A stretch of 64,000 bases of DNA from Heterostelium multicystogenum (lineage: Eukaryota > Evosea > Eumycetozoa > Acytosteliales > Acytosteliaceae): the NCBI GenBank assembly GCA_003667245.1, contig RCNN01000026.1, positions 62,001 to 126,000 of the forward strand. Direction: 5' to 3'. Made by a program: the position numbers and the translations under genes. Positions 10,596 to 23,933 of the stretch are shown piece after piece; within the stretch, counting starts at the first letter, position 1; each line of letters begins with the position of its first letter. Below the pieces are notes generated by a model. That model was given only the letters and a program-made list of their open reading frames with translations. It was not told where the DNA came from and made no database searches.

Positions 10596-12698
10596 ATGAA
10601 TGATAATGTACAACACTTTAATGTAAATAGAGTTGATGATGGCAATGTTTGTGGCAATAATGGCAATGAAATAGGTGGTGTTGATGGCAGCTTGTTTGAG
10701 CACGATAAGCTTTATTGTGAAGAGCACGATAAGAAGCTGAAAATTGATTTGTTCCGATTGTTGTGTCATGGTTTGCACTAGATGCACCACTAGCAATCAT
10801 AAGTATCATGTGTTTGATGATGCCCACTCTATTTCTAAAACGATCGATGATGGCACCCTAATGTCACTCTGGAACTACCTAAAGGGATTCAGAAGACTGC
10901 ATGACAAAAACCGATACACAGAGCGGCAAATCGTGGACTTCTTTGGAGACCTCCACGAGTTTCTCATCACCCAAGAACACAAGGTGAAGAAGCCCATTCA
11001 GAGTCAAAACGAACGTCTCACCAATACATTCAAGAGCATCCTTCATCAAATTAAACTTATCTTACATATCAAATATATAAACATAGAGAATAATAAGGAG
11101 CAACCAAATACAACAACAACGACGACTACTCCTACAACTTCTACTGCAACTACAAATGATACAGACTCGGAGACTCCGTCTGCAACAACAGCGGATTCTA
11201 AACCTGATGAGGGAATCAAACTTGATGGTGATGATGCCGATATTTCCTTTGATCCACATGATAAGAATCATATCATCAAACAATTGATACAACTTATAAA
11301 TACTCTTAGTGTTGAACATGATTCTGAAATGATTGATGAAGATGAATCCAAGCTGATTGCTGACAAGAAGAACTCATCAATCGACCTGATTGACATTACA
11401 AATCTTATTGAATCCCTTGATGTTTCTAAGGGCATCACTAGTTTGATTAAAAGATCACTACAAATTGTTTAAATTGAACAAAAGTAGTAATACTCCTCAC
11501 CCATATCAACAAACATCGACCATCAACGAAATAGAGAACTTGAACGAAATCCATAGATACAAGAAACTTGTTTCAGCATGGAAAAACAGTGTGCCTTTTA
11601 ATTTAGAAGTGTCATTTGACCATAATAAGCTACACGAGATCAAGAGTCTGGTAAGTGACTCTTACAGAGTGGTGGATTATGCAGCTCAAACCAGGGCCGT
11701 AGAGTGTATATTTTTCTGTTCATCAGACCAACACAGAAACCTTCATAATGATAGAAGATATCAAGTGCAGAACTCTCAGAAACATTCACATCCAAAATGA
11801 AAGTTGCAACTGGAAAACCCCCTCAACTCAATGGTTCTAGTCGGTTCCGTTGTATATATCTTTGGCGGCAGCAGTAAATCCAAGACTTACTCATCAATCG
11901 ACCTGGGGACTGATCCCACAATGCTCAGAAATCATGGTGATTTCGATACCAATCAGGGTGGTGAAGGGATTTCTGCTTGCTATGACTCCAAGCAATACAT
12001 TTACATTGTTGGTGGGCTGAAGGAGTCCGCTAGACGGTTTGTACTCTCGCGAATCGACCAGCTCGACCTAACTACAATGCACGTTAACAGGGTGGGACAA
12101 CTCGACAATCGTGTATACGAAGCACTAACATTTATCAGATGGGGACAAACTATATATTGTTGGCGGCAACGATGGTGAGCGTGAACTCCACAAAATAGCG
12201 ACCTTCAACTTGAGTACGAATGAAGTTTCAACTTTTATGGACAATATATTCTCTGGCTCGGAGAACACTCAACAAATCAGTATCAAATCGATGTGCTACG
12301 ATGAACATGACTCTATTTATATATTGGGCGACCACTCTTTCCACCGTCTTAATTTGCTCGACAAGAGTATATCACAACTAAGTCCACCTTCGATTGACCC
12401 CAAATATCTCGTTGAACAACCTCAACCTCTCTTTCAACCACCGCAGCAAGAAACGGTAATGACACTTCCCAAACACATGATGATCTACATGAATCATGGA
12501 TATACCGACAAGCCACCAATGATCTACAACCCGACAATCGCTCAGATCTACCACGTCGAAACCAACCATTGGACCAAAATCAATTTCCACTATCCAGATA
12601 TATCACCGCGCTACTTTAGCATTGGCATACCAAAGTTCAACGACAACCATAATAATAATAATAACCCTGTCAAAAAACAAAAGCAACAACCAAAGTAA
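10596..12698 (+). CDS. B-box zinc finger and Kelch-type repeat protein
   Basis: ATG at 10596. The B-box reads LYCEEHDKKLK, a one-base break in an A-run near 10740, then ICSDCCVMVCTRCTT and NHKYHVFDDAHSI: the C-H-C-C-C-C-H pattern of a B-box. A coiled-coil-like region and a poly-Thr tract (about 11111-11160) follow. The C-terminal half has Kelch-like strands with double glycine (VYIFGG, IYIVGG, another across the 12165 break), with conserved W-T-K-I and PRYFS segments. Frame breaks near 10740, 11465, 11710, 11815 and 12165 look like indels. Known: B-box/Kelch proteins form a dictyostelid family of unclear function, by analogy protein-interaction or ubiquitin-related scaffolds. No RING is visible. 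Confidence 0.7.
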
Positions 12699-13302
12699 TG
12701 GCAAGATGTTCAACAACGTCCATCCTTGCCAAAAAAAACAAAAAAACAATGCAACATGCAAGTTTGTTTTATCAACATATTTTTTTTAATTAAAAACACT
12801 GGATGAGATCGCAAAAACAAAAAAACAAAAACAAAAAACTAAAATTTATTATTGTTATTATTGTTGGTGTTATATTTTTATTATTATTTATATAATTAGT
12901 CAATTGCTTTTTTTTAGATACTAATACAATATCTAAACTGGCAATCTATCTATCTTGGTAAAACAACATTTACAGCAGCAGTAGCAACAACAACAACAAC
13001 CTCATCATCTTCATTTCATATCAATCATATACTTTGATTGGTAGAATAGAATAGATTTAGAATCTAGTTCAGTCATTTCTACACCTGAATCAACTCAACT
13101 ATTCATCAGACATTAGTTAGTACCATCATCAATAACATCATCATCTCATAATCATCATTCATCATACATAGTCATCACCATCTTGTGGTTTTTGTTTGTT
13201 AAGTCATTCAGTTTTGTTTAAGTTGTAATAGTCAGTAGTAATATTATTGGTTTGGAATATAGATCTGGTTTTTTTGATAGAAATATCATTGTTAAGTTTG
13301 AG
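12699..13302. other. Intergenic, 5' region of ataxin-2
   Basis: A/T-rich with A-runs, a CAG/CAA repeat near 12973-13000 and repeated TCATCATC stretches at 13125-13160. Likely promoter and 5' UTR; no gene. Confidence 0.5.
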
Positions 13303-16127
13303 ATGAGTCATCAACAAAAGGATAAGAATAAAAAGTTTGGTGGAAGCGGTGGATATTCACCTCAGCAGAAGCATCAATCTCCAAAACAACACCATCACGG
13401 AGGTGGTCACCATCATAACAGTCCACAGCAATCACACAGCAACAGTAACAACAACAGCAACAATAATGGTGGTGGACAGCAGGATGACTCGACTAAAAGA
13501 ATGAAAGAGCGTACTATATTCATGTCAATGAAACTTGATTGGACATCACGTTGCAGTGCAACTCAAGAATGGTGACGTCTACGAAGGTATCTTGGTATCG
13601 ACTAATACCAATCAGGCTGGTTGGGGATGTGCGCTCAAATTTGCACGTAAGCGTGAGGTTTCACAACCATCGGTTATTACAACTGCACCAATCCCACAGT
13701 TGGTCATTGAAGCCAAAGACTTCTTGGGACTTACTGCCACTGGTGTTGTCTTTGATAACATTTCACAACAATCATATGGAAAGGAAGGATTTGGATTCCA
13801 TACCGACACAGATATCAGTGGACACGATGGTGTCATTCGTGAGCGTGAGCTCACTCCATGGATTTCAGACGACATGGGAGAGCACCTTGAATCAGTTAAA
13901 TCCAATGCAAACTCCAATTGGGATCAATTTGCAACCAACGAAAAATTGTTTGGTGTTAAAACATCTTACAATGAAGATCTTTACACAACTACTTTGAATC
14001 GTGATTCCGATAACTATCGTACACGTATCAAAGATGCTGAAAGACTTGCCGCTGAAATTGAATCTGTAAGTGGTTTTTACTATCATCTATCAACTCAAAG
14101 TAACTAACATTCATTCACTTAGAAACAATCAACAAATATTCATTTGATGGAAGAGAGAGGTTTAATTAAAGCAGCAGATTTCGATGAAGAAGAAAGATAC
14201 AGTTCAGTTGTTAGAAATGGATCCAGCAGCACCTCTGCTGTTTCTCCAGTCAATGATAAATCAAAGAATATGATGCCGACTTCAAATTCAAATGTATATA
14301 TTCCACCACATAAAAGAGGGACTGCCTCTGCAGGTGCATCACCCTCGATACCACCCTTATCAACACAAAGGTATCACCAACAACAGCAGCATCCATTACC
14401 TCGCCACAAAGACAGCAGCCACCCCAGTAGCAGCTACCGCTAAGCCAACCGCATCAGTTGATGAAAAGACAGCCACAACCAGTACAACCACAACTACTAC
14501 CAGCACAACATCGCCCTCCCACAATTCACCATCTCACCAACAGCAACAACAACAATTCCGAGAATCTGCATCTGGTTCAACTGGATCATTATTGAAAAGA
14601 CTCACCAGTAACCAAATTAAGATTGAGAGACCGTGCTGGATCTATTGACCAACACGATTCTTTGTTGAATTCACCTCGTGATGGTCAATCACCAAGAACT
14701 CTACAGAGCTACAACAAAATTCGTGCTGCTATTGTTGCAGAAAAGATGCGTAGTTCAACCGAGCCACGTTCACCATTATTCTCTCCACTGGTCTCTGACC
14801 CAGTAGGCTTATCTGCATTGTCACTCGATGTTTTCGAAACCAAACATTAGTGAAGACACCATTAAAGAATTCAATGAGTTCCTTCTAACCAAATCCAACA
14901 CTAACTCAGAGCCAGCTTCAGCCGACCGTAAATCACAAATCGAAAATCTCAAGAACTTTAGCCGTGACCTCTCCAGATCCAGACCTGGATCACCTCTTAT
15001 TGGACCAAACTCGCCAAGACCTCAGTCTAATCTCTCATCGATTTCACTTTCACCTGCAACTGACTCTTCATTAATCAAGCCAATTGCAATGCTCCTGGTA
15101 CCACTACAAGTGCTTCTACCGAAAAAGATGTCGATAAAGAAAAAGAAATTACAACTGCTGCTTCAGCAACCTCTGCCGACACTAAGAAGGCTGAACCAGC
15201 TACCAAAACCGAAACAACTGATAAACCAGCTGTTGAAGCAGCTGCCAAACCAATATCCAAATTGAAATTAAATCCAAATGCCAAAGAATTTACTCCAGTT
15301 TCATTGAATTCCAATGCACCAGTATTTACTCCTAAAAACTTTATTCCAGCCACCGCCAAACAAGGTGAATTCTACGAAGCTAGAGCCAACACCTACCCAA
15401 TGTTTCGATTAACGATCTCTACTATGAATCAATGAGAAAAAGACAACAGAACCCAGAACAATCGAATGCTCCATCCACCTATTGGAACGAAAGCTATGGA
15501 GTTCGTGGCCAATATGCTGCCGAAGATGAATATATGCCACCAGCTCAATATCCATCTACTATGCGTCCATATATCCAGATGGGTGTTCCAGCAATCATCC
15601 CCACTTATTATCCCCCACCAGTTGCCAATGTTGCTCCAGGTGCTCCAGGTGTTTCCATTGCCTGTCAAGCCTATGAAGCCAATCTATAATCAGCCACCAA
15701 GAGGACAACCATATGCCCCACCACCTCCACTTCTCCAAGCTCCAGGTGCAATGGGACAACCACCTCCCCACCATACGTCTTCCAACCTCAATTCCAATAT
15801 GTTCCATCTGTATATCCCCCACCAGGTGGTCCTCACCAAATGCCACCAAAACGTTCATTCTACCCAGGACAGAATCCATCCAACGGATATCAACCAATTC
15901 AACCTCATGGTATTATGTTACCACAAAACACTTCGCAACCTCCATCACCACAACATCAATCCCCTCAAATCCCATCACCAACATCTCCACCCCATCACTC
16001 AAGAATGATGCCTTCATCACCACAAATGATAAATCCAATGTACACATATCCGATGATGCCACCCCAAGGCAGATATCCACCACATGCTAATGATCCTAAT
16101 CAAACCTATCCTCCACCATATAATTAA
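13303..16127 (+). CDS. atxn2: Ataxin-2 homologue (LSm, LsmAD, PAM2)
   Basis: Start ATG 13303 (MSHQQKDKNKK). After a His/Gln/Asn-rich leader comes the Ataxin-2 LSm-type domain (RMKERTIFMSM, LIGHHVAVQLKNGDVYEG), then the LsmAD domain (WDQFATNEKLFGVKTSYNED LYTT). The intron at 14066-14122 is in phase. Then NVYIPPHKRG, a Ser/Thr/Pro/Gln-rich region and a PAM2 motif (KLNPNAKEFTPVSLNS, about 15270) that binds the MLLE domain of poly(A)-binding protein. The C-terminus is Pro/Gln/Met-rich. Known: ataxin-2 joins stress granules and controls translation and mRNA stability. Frame breaks near 13531, 14375, 14620, 14825, 15090, 15400, 15650 and 15780 are judged sequencing indels because domain order is intact. 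Confidence 0.9.
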
Positions 16128-16372
16128 TTAACAAAAAATATTTATAAATAATATTTAAAGTTTCTTCAATAGGGGAAAGTAATATGGTTTTTCTTCAAGT
16201 TTATTTATTAGTTGAGTCAATACTTGATTATGTAAACTTGAGCACCAAGTATCGACTATCAAATATTATCAGTATTTATTTGAAAATGAATAAAGATTGA
16301 ATTTTTATCTTCCCTACCAAACATTGCAAAGATATTTAAATTGTCATCATTTATACAAAGAAAGCTGTAGGC
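16128..16372. other. Intergenic between convergent genes
   Basis: AT-rich 3' flanks of ataxin-2 (+) and the ABT1/ESF2 gene (-). Nothing else is seen. Confidence 0.5.
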
Positions 16373-17295
16373 TTATATATATATATACGAATTATACTTT
16401 ATTGCTTTTGTTTCTTTTTTAGCATTCTCTTTGGGTTCGAAATCTGGTTTCTCTTCATGAGTTGATCTCTGTTTGAAGGTTCTAATTACTTTGGTGTTTT
16501 CTTTATTTCTCTTTGTGTTGGCGTCATTGATGATCTTGGATTTTTCGACTTGATCCATGAAAATAGCATTTTCTTTTCTTACACGATTCAACTCTAATTG
16601 AATCTTCTTGTCTCTTTCTAATCTCTTTTGAACCAATTTGTCCATCAAATGGTGCCATTTAAACTTGGGAAGATATGTAATATTCCACAAACAGTCTTTA
16701 TGAATATCTCTATTTTTTCCTCCCATTGGTTGATTGTGAAGTAACAATCCAATCTTTCTTGCTGTTTTCTTATCACTAAATTCGATCCAACCTTCTTTGT
16801 ACATATCGTTTCTATGAGCTTTTCTTTCGACATTTGCTAGAAGAAGTTATATGAATAAACCAAAATCAATACTGTATTCTTTGTTTAAATGATTATCTAT
16901 CACCTATTACCTTTATTAATTTCATTCTTGTTACAGTTCCATATTTTAATAAAAGATTCTTTAGTTTTGATGGTGTCATTTTCTCTGGGATACTCGAGAG
17001 ATAGATGATACCTTTCTCTTGATTTTCTTGCTCTAATTGTAGAACTCTCTCTTTTGACATGGGCTTGATGACATATGTAACTTTTTTCTTTTTCTTTAAA
17101 CCTGTACCTTGACTTTCATCAACTTCTTCTCCATCTTCAGCAGTTTCACCAGCTTCTTCTTCTTCGGGGTTGTCTGATGGTTGATCTTCTACTTCAGCAT
17201 CTTTTTCAACTTCCTCCTCTTCTTCTTTTTCGATATGTTTAAACAGGTTCTTTCTTTTTGGATACTTCTATCTCTTTCTTTCTCTTGTTTGACAT
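16373..17295 (-). CDS. abt1: ESF2/ABT1-family ribosome-biogenesis RRM protein
   Basis: ATG at 17295 starts a Lys/Glu-rich leader, then GIIYLSSIPEKMTPSKLKNL and LKYGTVTRMKL (RRM strands). After an intron at about 16837-16903 it continues YKEGWIEFSDKKTARKIG, LLHNQPMGGKN and LWNITYLPKFKWHHLMD, then a basic coiled tail. Known: YxEGWxEFxDKxxAKxVAxxLNxxxxGGKK...LWNxKYLxxFKWxxL is the signature of ESF2 (yeast) and ABT1 (animals), nucleolar factors of the small-subunit processome needed for early 18S rRNA cleavage. A frame break lies in the acidic/basic leader near 17240. The donor site is inferred from phase and could differ by a few bases. Confidence 0.85.
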
Positions 17296-17567
17296 TTTAT
17301 TGTAAATTAATTATAATGATAATAATCAAAAAAATTCAAATTTATGATTGAAAAACGAACGAAAGCTTAAAAATTAAAAAATTTAATTTATCTGTTAATT
17401 TTGATGAATTTTCAAATAAATTTATTGGGGATATTAGCAACAGAAAATGATTGTTATCTATCAATTTTTATTCTAAGTTTAACAATCATATTTAAAATTT
17501 TAATATATGTTTAATATATTATTTCTGTTGGTATTGGTAAAAAAAAAAAAAAAATTGTGTTCTATAA

Positions 17568-20500
17568 TTAATTATGCTGCGTTGTATTATTTTTTGCCTG
17601 ATTTTTTTTGATTTTGGATTGTTGATGAGCGTCTTAGAGCTTGGAGATGTAGGTGAAGTTGCAGAGTTGGAGGATACAGATGAATTACTGCTAGTTGTTT
17701 GAACTACTCAAATCATTGTCAACAGTGGAGATGATTCTGTTGTTTCTTTGGAATTGGAATACTTGGAGATGGGCTGATAACTGGAAGTGGATCATCTAAA
17801 ATCCAATGTCTTTTTGTAGGTTGGTGGCAAAGTGTTTGGAATTGGTGGATAGTTGTGGTTTGAATTACCATTGATGTTTGTTGTTGTTGTTGTGGTAGTT
17901 GGTGGAGCTAAAGAGGAGCTAGATGACTTTGGTAATGGTAATAAATCATTATTCAACTTTGGAGCTGGATCTGAGTGGTAGTCATCATAGCTAAATGGAG
18001 GCTTCATTGGATAAATTGGTGTCTCTGGGCTCTGACTGTAGATATCACTGTAGTTAGCTGAAATTGGCTTTGGAATACCAATTGGATTGGTTGGAGATCC
18101 GCTGTGATAACCATTCATATTGCTGGTTCCATTACCCAAAACAGCTCCATTGATATATGGTGAGCTATCACTTACATTGCTATTTATCAACTGAGGATAA
18201 AGCTGTGCACCAGATGACAATGGTGTCTTGATAGCTTGGTCTAATTGCTTCATCAATTCCATTTCACTTTCAATTTCTTGGTCACCATTCTTTTTAAGAT
18301 CGGACATATTCACAATTTCAATATCATCACTATTATTTTTGGATAAATGGGATGGTAAGTTTGAATGAGTATGATGATTGAAATATGGAATGAATGTTCT
18401 TTGGAGAACTTACGACTCTGATCGTGGGGAAGAGATATTGGATTTTTTCTTTTCAATTTTGATTACTTCACCAATCGGATAGTCCTCGTCAAAGAATGAT
18501 AATGAATCGGGTGAGGGCTTGTAAGATGAGTTTCTAAATGAAAACTGAGTGTTACCCCAGATTGGGCGAATCTCTTGACTATGAGTTGTAATTTCAACGT
18601 TAAACAACCATCTTGCTTCGGAATCCTGTACAATTTCTTCATTATTTTTTTCCTAAAGTGATAAAACTTAGTTGGCACAATGTTTACTTTATTGTCCGTA
18701 GATCTACTTACATTATATGGTATAGTTGTACTCTTGAATTCATTTGTTCGAGTTTTTCTGCAGACATCCCACTCGTGAATTGGATTCAAAGTCATACACA
18801 AAGTGTTTGGATCGACTTCGAGCGTGGTAGGTGGATGTGGTCTTAATTCATAGAGAATTAATTGACCATTCTGATTGACAACATACAATTTCTCAAGATC
18901 TTGTGTAGTTGTCTCTAGGAAACAACTGTTTCCGGCAGTGATATTGGAAGGAACTTTCAATTGAGATGAATGGGTCGATTCATCTTTTGTATTTCCCAAT
19001 TTAATTCTATCCATTGCACTTAATGTCATAAGAGATGGCTAAACAAATATTATTATTAGTATTGAATGTAGCTAATATATTTGAATGTAACGATCTTACA
19101 TGAGCATTTGGTATTTCGGACATATAATCTCTTGGTTTGGTTTTTGAACTTTTGACAATATGAGTGTGAATATTTACATCACCACCAAGTGGATTAATAG
19201 CGTATATATCTATTTTGTACAAAGATTGTATTAGTATGATTTATTCTATATATTCAGAGATATTTAATTCTTACGTGTAGTCCCTTGAGGTGGTAAGTGC
19301 CGCCCACTTTGAGGTATCGTTAATACTTAATCCTTGAATTGAAGCATTAGTAATTCCTCTTTTCAAGACATAGATATGTCTGTGGGCGTGTAAAGGATCT
19401 GGATTACTTTGTGGATTTACAGACAAGGAATTGGTGAATGGCATGATTTGGTAAACGTTCAATTTTTGTTCCTTCAGTTGATGATGTAAATAACTGAAAT
19501 TACTTCTTTGTTAATATTGATTTTAATGAAACAATATCAATTTGACATACCAAAGTACCACTTGGGTCGAAATTTAAATAAGATACAGGTTGTGGATGGG
19601 GTGGCTTAATTACAGCAACTTGACGTTGTTTTATGAAATCATAGACAATAATGACACAATTATTTTCCTGTACATATTCCTGTGGGTTGGAGGTGATGTG
19701 TGAAGGTGCGTTATCTTCTGGATAGAGGTAGCTGGAGACTTTCTTTCTACCAATGTCGCCAAAGTAATAGAGTTTTTGAGCAACTTCTTTCGCTAGATCA
19801 GTTGCAACGTCGACAGCTGTATCACTAAAGTTTTGATTGTGTTGTTGATATGATTTCAAGTGTTGAATGTATGGGCCAACCGATGCAAGTGATGATGAGG
19901 GAGGAGATGTCGACATGTGACCAGAACCTCCTGCTGAATCAGTGTAGGCAAGCCAACGTGGACCGAGTGCAACAACTCCAAACGAGTTGGTAGCTGATGG
20001 GAAAGTAGAAAGTGATAATACTTTTACCATTGTCACCGGGTTGAATCCAACAATACGTTCCTTCAATACTACCAAGAAAGATCTTTTCGTTCGAAATTAC
20101 ATTGTAGACAGGTGTTTGAAACTTGCTCATATTGAAGAGTTCGCACGTCTTCAAACTGAATATTCTAACCATATTACGTGTTACTTTTGAGTTATCTTCA
20201 CCGCTAACCACTGCCAACAAAGGTCGCTTTCCATAGTAGATCGAGTTAGGAGGTTCTGGTTCTGAAGGTGTTTTTCAATACCTTGACCAATTTAATCATT
20301 CCTTCTCTCAATGAAAATAGCTCTTTCACACCATCTGGGTTATCTAAATCCCATATTTTGAAAACCATTGTTATAACATATATTCAAAAGCTTATGTCTG
20401 TTTGATTGTTGATATTAAGGTTACTCCATATTCATAAGAGAGATATAAGCTTTATATGCTATAAGACAACTTACTTTTTTCCTAAAATTTCGCATTCATC

Positions 20501-20760
20501 AAAAATATGTACTAACAATAGTATCCTTTTCACTCTCGTTGATAGTTGGAGATGTATATATTTGCTTTTTGATCGTTGATTTAATGCTCGAGGGGATATA
20601 AGAAGAAATGCCTTGAAGATAACCACTTAATGCTGATTGATTAAAAGGACTGAATAATTACAGTGAGTTAGTAAATCAGTTTCATCATTTTACCATTCAA
20701 TAATTCATACCTTGACTTCTCCTCTGCTTTAGATCCACCATATGACAAATTATACATCAT
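17568..20760 (-). CDS. bcas3: BCAS3-family WD40 protein
   Basis: ATG 20760 opens MMYNLSYGGSKAEEKS; exon 1 is 20711-20760 and exon 2 joins in phase 2. Beta-propeller segments follow: FQIWDLDNPDGVKELFSLRE, ALGPRWLAYTDS, NNCVIIVYDFIKQRQVAVIK, SYLNFDPSGTL, HIYVLKRG, INPLGGDV. The BCAS3 domain follows: LYVVNQNGQLILYELRP, EWDVCRKT, ARWLFNVEITTHSQEIRPIW. The tail is Ser/Pro/Thr-rich. Several short introns are present (for example GTAAGT...AATAG upstream of IVNMSDLKK). Known: BCAS3 (PHAF2) binds phosphoinositides with C16orf70/PHAF1 and is recruited to autophagosome-formation sites; the family also acts in cell polarity and migration. The 3' end is uncertain because of indels between 17600 and 17800; the stop at 17568 is my best reading. 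Confidence 0.85.
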
Positions 20761-22148
20761 TTCTACCTATTTATCTATATTTTTATTATTATTCTATATA
20801 AACTATATACAAGTACTATCTATATCTATTTATTTACACTATTTTTTTAAAAAAAAACAACTATACTATTCTACTATTTATTTTTGTATTATTATGTTAT
20901 TATTTAGTTATCTATTTATTTGAAAAGTCAACTTTGAATTTAAATTCAATTAAAAAAAAAGTAAACTTGTAATAAATGATTTGTCAAGATGTACAGAAAC
21001 TTTAAAATAAAAGAAAAACAAAAACAAAATATAAAAAATAAAAATAAATTACTAAAAAATATCTATATATATATATAAAATTATACTATTAACTATCTAT
21101 ACATTTATATTGTAAGTATTATTACTACTGTTATATTATCTACCAAGTTATACTATTAAAAATATTATTATTATAAAAACTATATATTTAAATAAATGTT
21201 ATATATTAATGATAAGTTTGTATTGATATAAGAGTTATGATATATGATTGTTATCAAAGAAGGAAGAACTAGATAGCTATCTTTATTATTTTTATTAAAT
21301 TATGGATTGTACAAAATAAAATTCTTTATAAATTATCTTTATAATATTATTAAATTTAAAAATAATGAAATTTACAAAATTTGCAAATTTTTATTTTTGC
21401 AGCTCAATGTTAATAATGACTTTTTTAATTTACTAAATTTTTTTTTTGTTCTTATTGGAACCAAACTCTTTAGTTTCTTTCTATTTTACTAATTAGAATT
21501 AATTATTTTTTTGTGTTAAATCATTGATATTGTTTATAATATAATTTTAATTATACATTTAAAAAAGGAGGTAAAAAATAATAAAAGTCATTCCACTCAT
21601 ATCATTCATTCAATTCAATTCAATTTGAATTATTATTTATATAAAAATATTAATGTAATATAAATATATTTATTTGTATGTGTGTGTTGGATGAAATAGA
21701 GAAGTATTTCTTGTGAGTGATTTCCCTTTTGAGTGTTAAATTCGAGAAAAAATAAATAAAAATATTTATATTTATTAATAATAATATTATTATTGTATAG
21801 AAGGTCGCAACCTTTACTTGTTGTTTAATTAAATTTGCAAGTGTGTTTGTTGGTTTGTTGAGCAAAGTGAGTCAAATAATAATATTATAATATCATCTTT
21901 ATTATAATAAATTTATTTAATGGTATTAAATCTCGTAGAGTAGATTAATGCTTGTGAAAGAGATGCTATTATTTCTCTTTAAATTGTGATATTGATTGTT
22001 GTTGCTAATATATTTCTTTTTTTTCAATTATTTATATTAGAGTCGTTGTTGTGTGGTATGTGTTTGTGTGTGTCTTATATTTGTGTGTTTGTTATAGTTG
22101 TTTGTATGCAAGTTGTGTGAAAATAATAATAATATTTTAATGGCAAAT
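20761..22148. other. AT-rich intergenic, 1.4 kb
   Basis: Extremely AT-rich, with A/T runs and many TAT repeats. Short ORFs on both strands have no protein character. It contains the 5' flank of bcas3 and the 3' flank of psmd5. No RNA gene is recognised. Confidence 0.55.
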
Positions 22149-23644
22149 TTACATTTCTTGAGTTGCAACGGATACATTTGCTTCCGCTGGAATATAGTGA
22201 ATACAAGTCGGTGATATTCTTCGAGTTGTTTCCATTGAGTTTTAAAGTTAGGAGTATTGAGTGATTGTGATTGCTTGGTGACCAGTGTTTGCACGATGGT
22301 AAATTTCCATTCACGCATGATCTTGGAATTTTCTACATTTCTTGAGATGAGATACTCGAAGAAACCAGGCTGTGATAGGACAGCTCTGGCACCCCATTGA
22401 TGGAAGCAGAGTGACTGGATGGCACGAAGCGATGATGTTTTGACTTCCTCAATTGGCGAAGATAGTGATTGATTTAGTGAATGAGCCATTCTCTCGAGGC
22501 TGCTGGTGTCACTGTTGTTCAGTAGACTCTCGAGAAGTGCGGTTGGATTATCAGGGGATTGAAGCCAGCTCGATAGGGGCGTGTCTGCAAGGAACTGATA
22601 TGTTATCTGCTGACTTGATGGCTAGCTCGATGTAGCTGTTTTGTCAGACCACGGTTATTGTCCACCAAAAACTGCAGTCCTGCGCTGTGACTTCCAATTG
22701 CCCCAATTGTTTTCTATTGATTTCTCAATGCAACGCATTGCCAAGCTCTGGTTTGAGGAGCGGAAGTTTTCAGCACAGTATGCGAGTAATGAAAATAGAT
22801 TCGATCTCAGCTCATTGTTTTGTAACAGCAGTTGGATATGTTGGTTGTCAATTGCAAACCACTGTGAAATCATTGTCAAACAACCATTGACCATGATTGG
22901 ATCGGACGAATCTTGAGAAACAGCATCACCCAAAAGCTTTGCTAGACTATCAATGAAGCTAGTTTGCTCGACGATCCATCGGAGAACAACGATGTTCTCA
23001 CCCAATCGACTGACTAGCTCTACATATCCAAGTCTGACAAGAGTGTCTGGGTCATCGACAGCAGCAACGACCAAATACTTCAGTGGCTCTACCAGGTTTG
23101 AGCTCATGACAACGGCATCATAGTTCACAAGCAAAGCAACAATATCCAGTATCCTAAGTAGTGCGGATTGTTCCTCATCCTTGTTTCTCTTACACTCCTC
23201 AAAGAACACATTGACACCATCAATAAACTGACCTGAAAGCAATTGTCTAACTTCATTTTCTATTTCTTCTGTTTCATTCTTTTGTTTAGTTGTTAATTCT
23301 TTGATAAGGTTGATGATTGCAGATGCCACTGAAGTAGATGATCTTAATAGTGGCACCAGCGTTGTGAGTAGCTGATTAGTTCTGAGCCACACAAGAGTTT
23401 GTAACTTCTCCGCGGCGAGTGTATCTTGTATTTGTCTGATAGTAGTGATCTGTACAACAGAGCTGGGATGTTGCAATCCGAGTTTTATGAAAGGAAGTAG
23501 TTCATTCGACAGCAAAAGAGTCTTCTGTCCATTTCTCTTTGCTTTTTCAAACAGACTTCTGATGCTCATGCATGTCTCGTCGATGACCTCTTCATCGTTG
23601 GTATTCAACTTTGAGAACTCTTGAAACAACAAGTCTTGTGACAT
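22149..23644 (-). CDS. psmD5: 26S proteasome non-ATPase subunit 5 (PSMD5/S5b) homologue
   Basis: ATG 23644 opens MSQDLLFQEFSKLNTNDEE. About 500 residues of all-helical HEAT/ARM-like repeats follow: LLPFIKLGLQHPSSVVQITT, LLSGQFIDGVNVFFEECKR, LVRLGYVELVSRLGENI, LQFLVDNN, LRAIQSLCFHQWGARAVLSQ, PGFFEYLISRNVENSK. The end reads YIPAEANVSVATQEM in a third frame, matching the conserved PSMD5 C-terminus. Known: PSMD5 is an assembly chaperone that binds the Rpt1-Rpt2 base module and restrains 26S assembly. Frame breaks near 22660, 22560, 22510 and 22210 are interpreted as indels. The W-G-x-R...PGFxEYL motif argues for this family over other ARM proteins. Confidence 0.8.
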
Positions 23645-23933
23645 CTCTTAAAGATAGATAGTGAATATATAATATAATATGTACAAATTTCTAATAAATT
23701 ACAACCTCTTTGGAGTCAATATTTAAACTAAATGAATCTTCTCGCTTGCATTAATGTTTGTTTAATATTAGACAAATTAAATTTGAAGTTCACTTTAAAT
23801 TTCATCGAGAATTAAAAAATTGAAAGGTAATTTTGAGCTGCCCAATGACTCAAAGAGTAAAACCAACTTTATTCTGGAAAATGATGTGTTTGTCTGCTTA
23901 ATTTATTGGAGATCCAAATGCCGTTGTTCACAT
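23645..23933. other. Short intergenic
   Basis: AT-rich spacer between psmD5 and the SMPD4-like gene, both on the minus strand. No gene. Confidence 0.5.

Noticed and set aside
21307..21492. 61-aa plus-strand ORF
   Set aside because: Composition is only Phe/Asn/Leu/Ile from extreme AT richness; no protein character.
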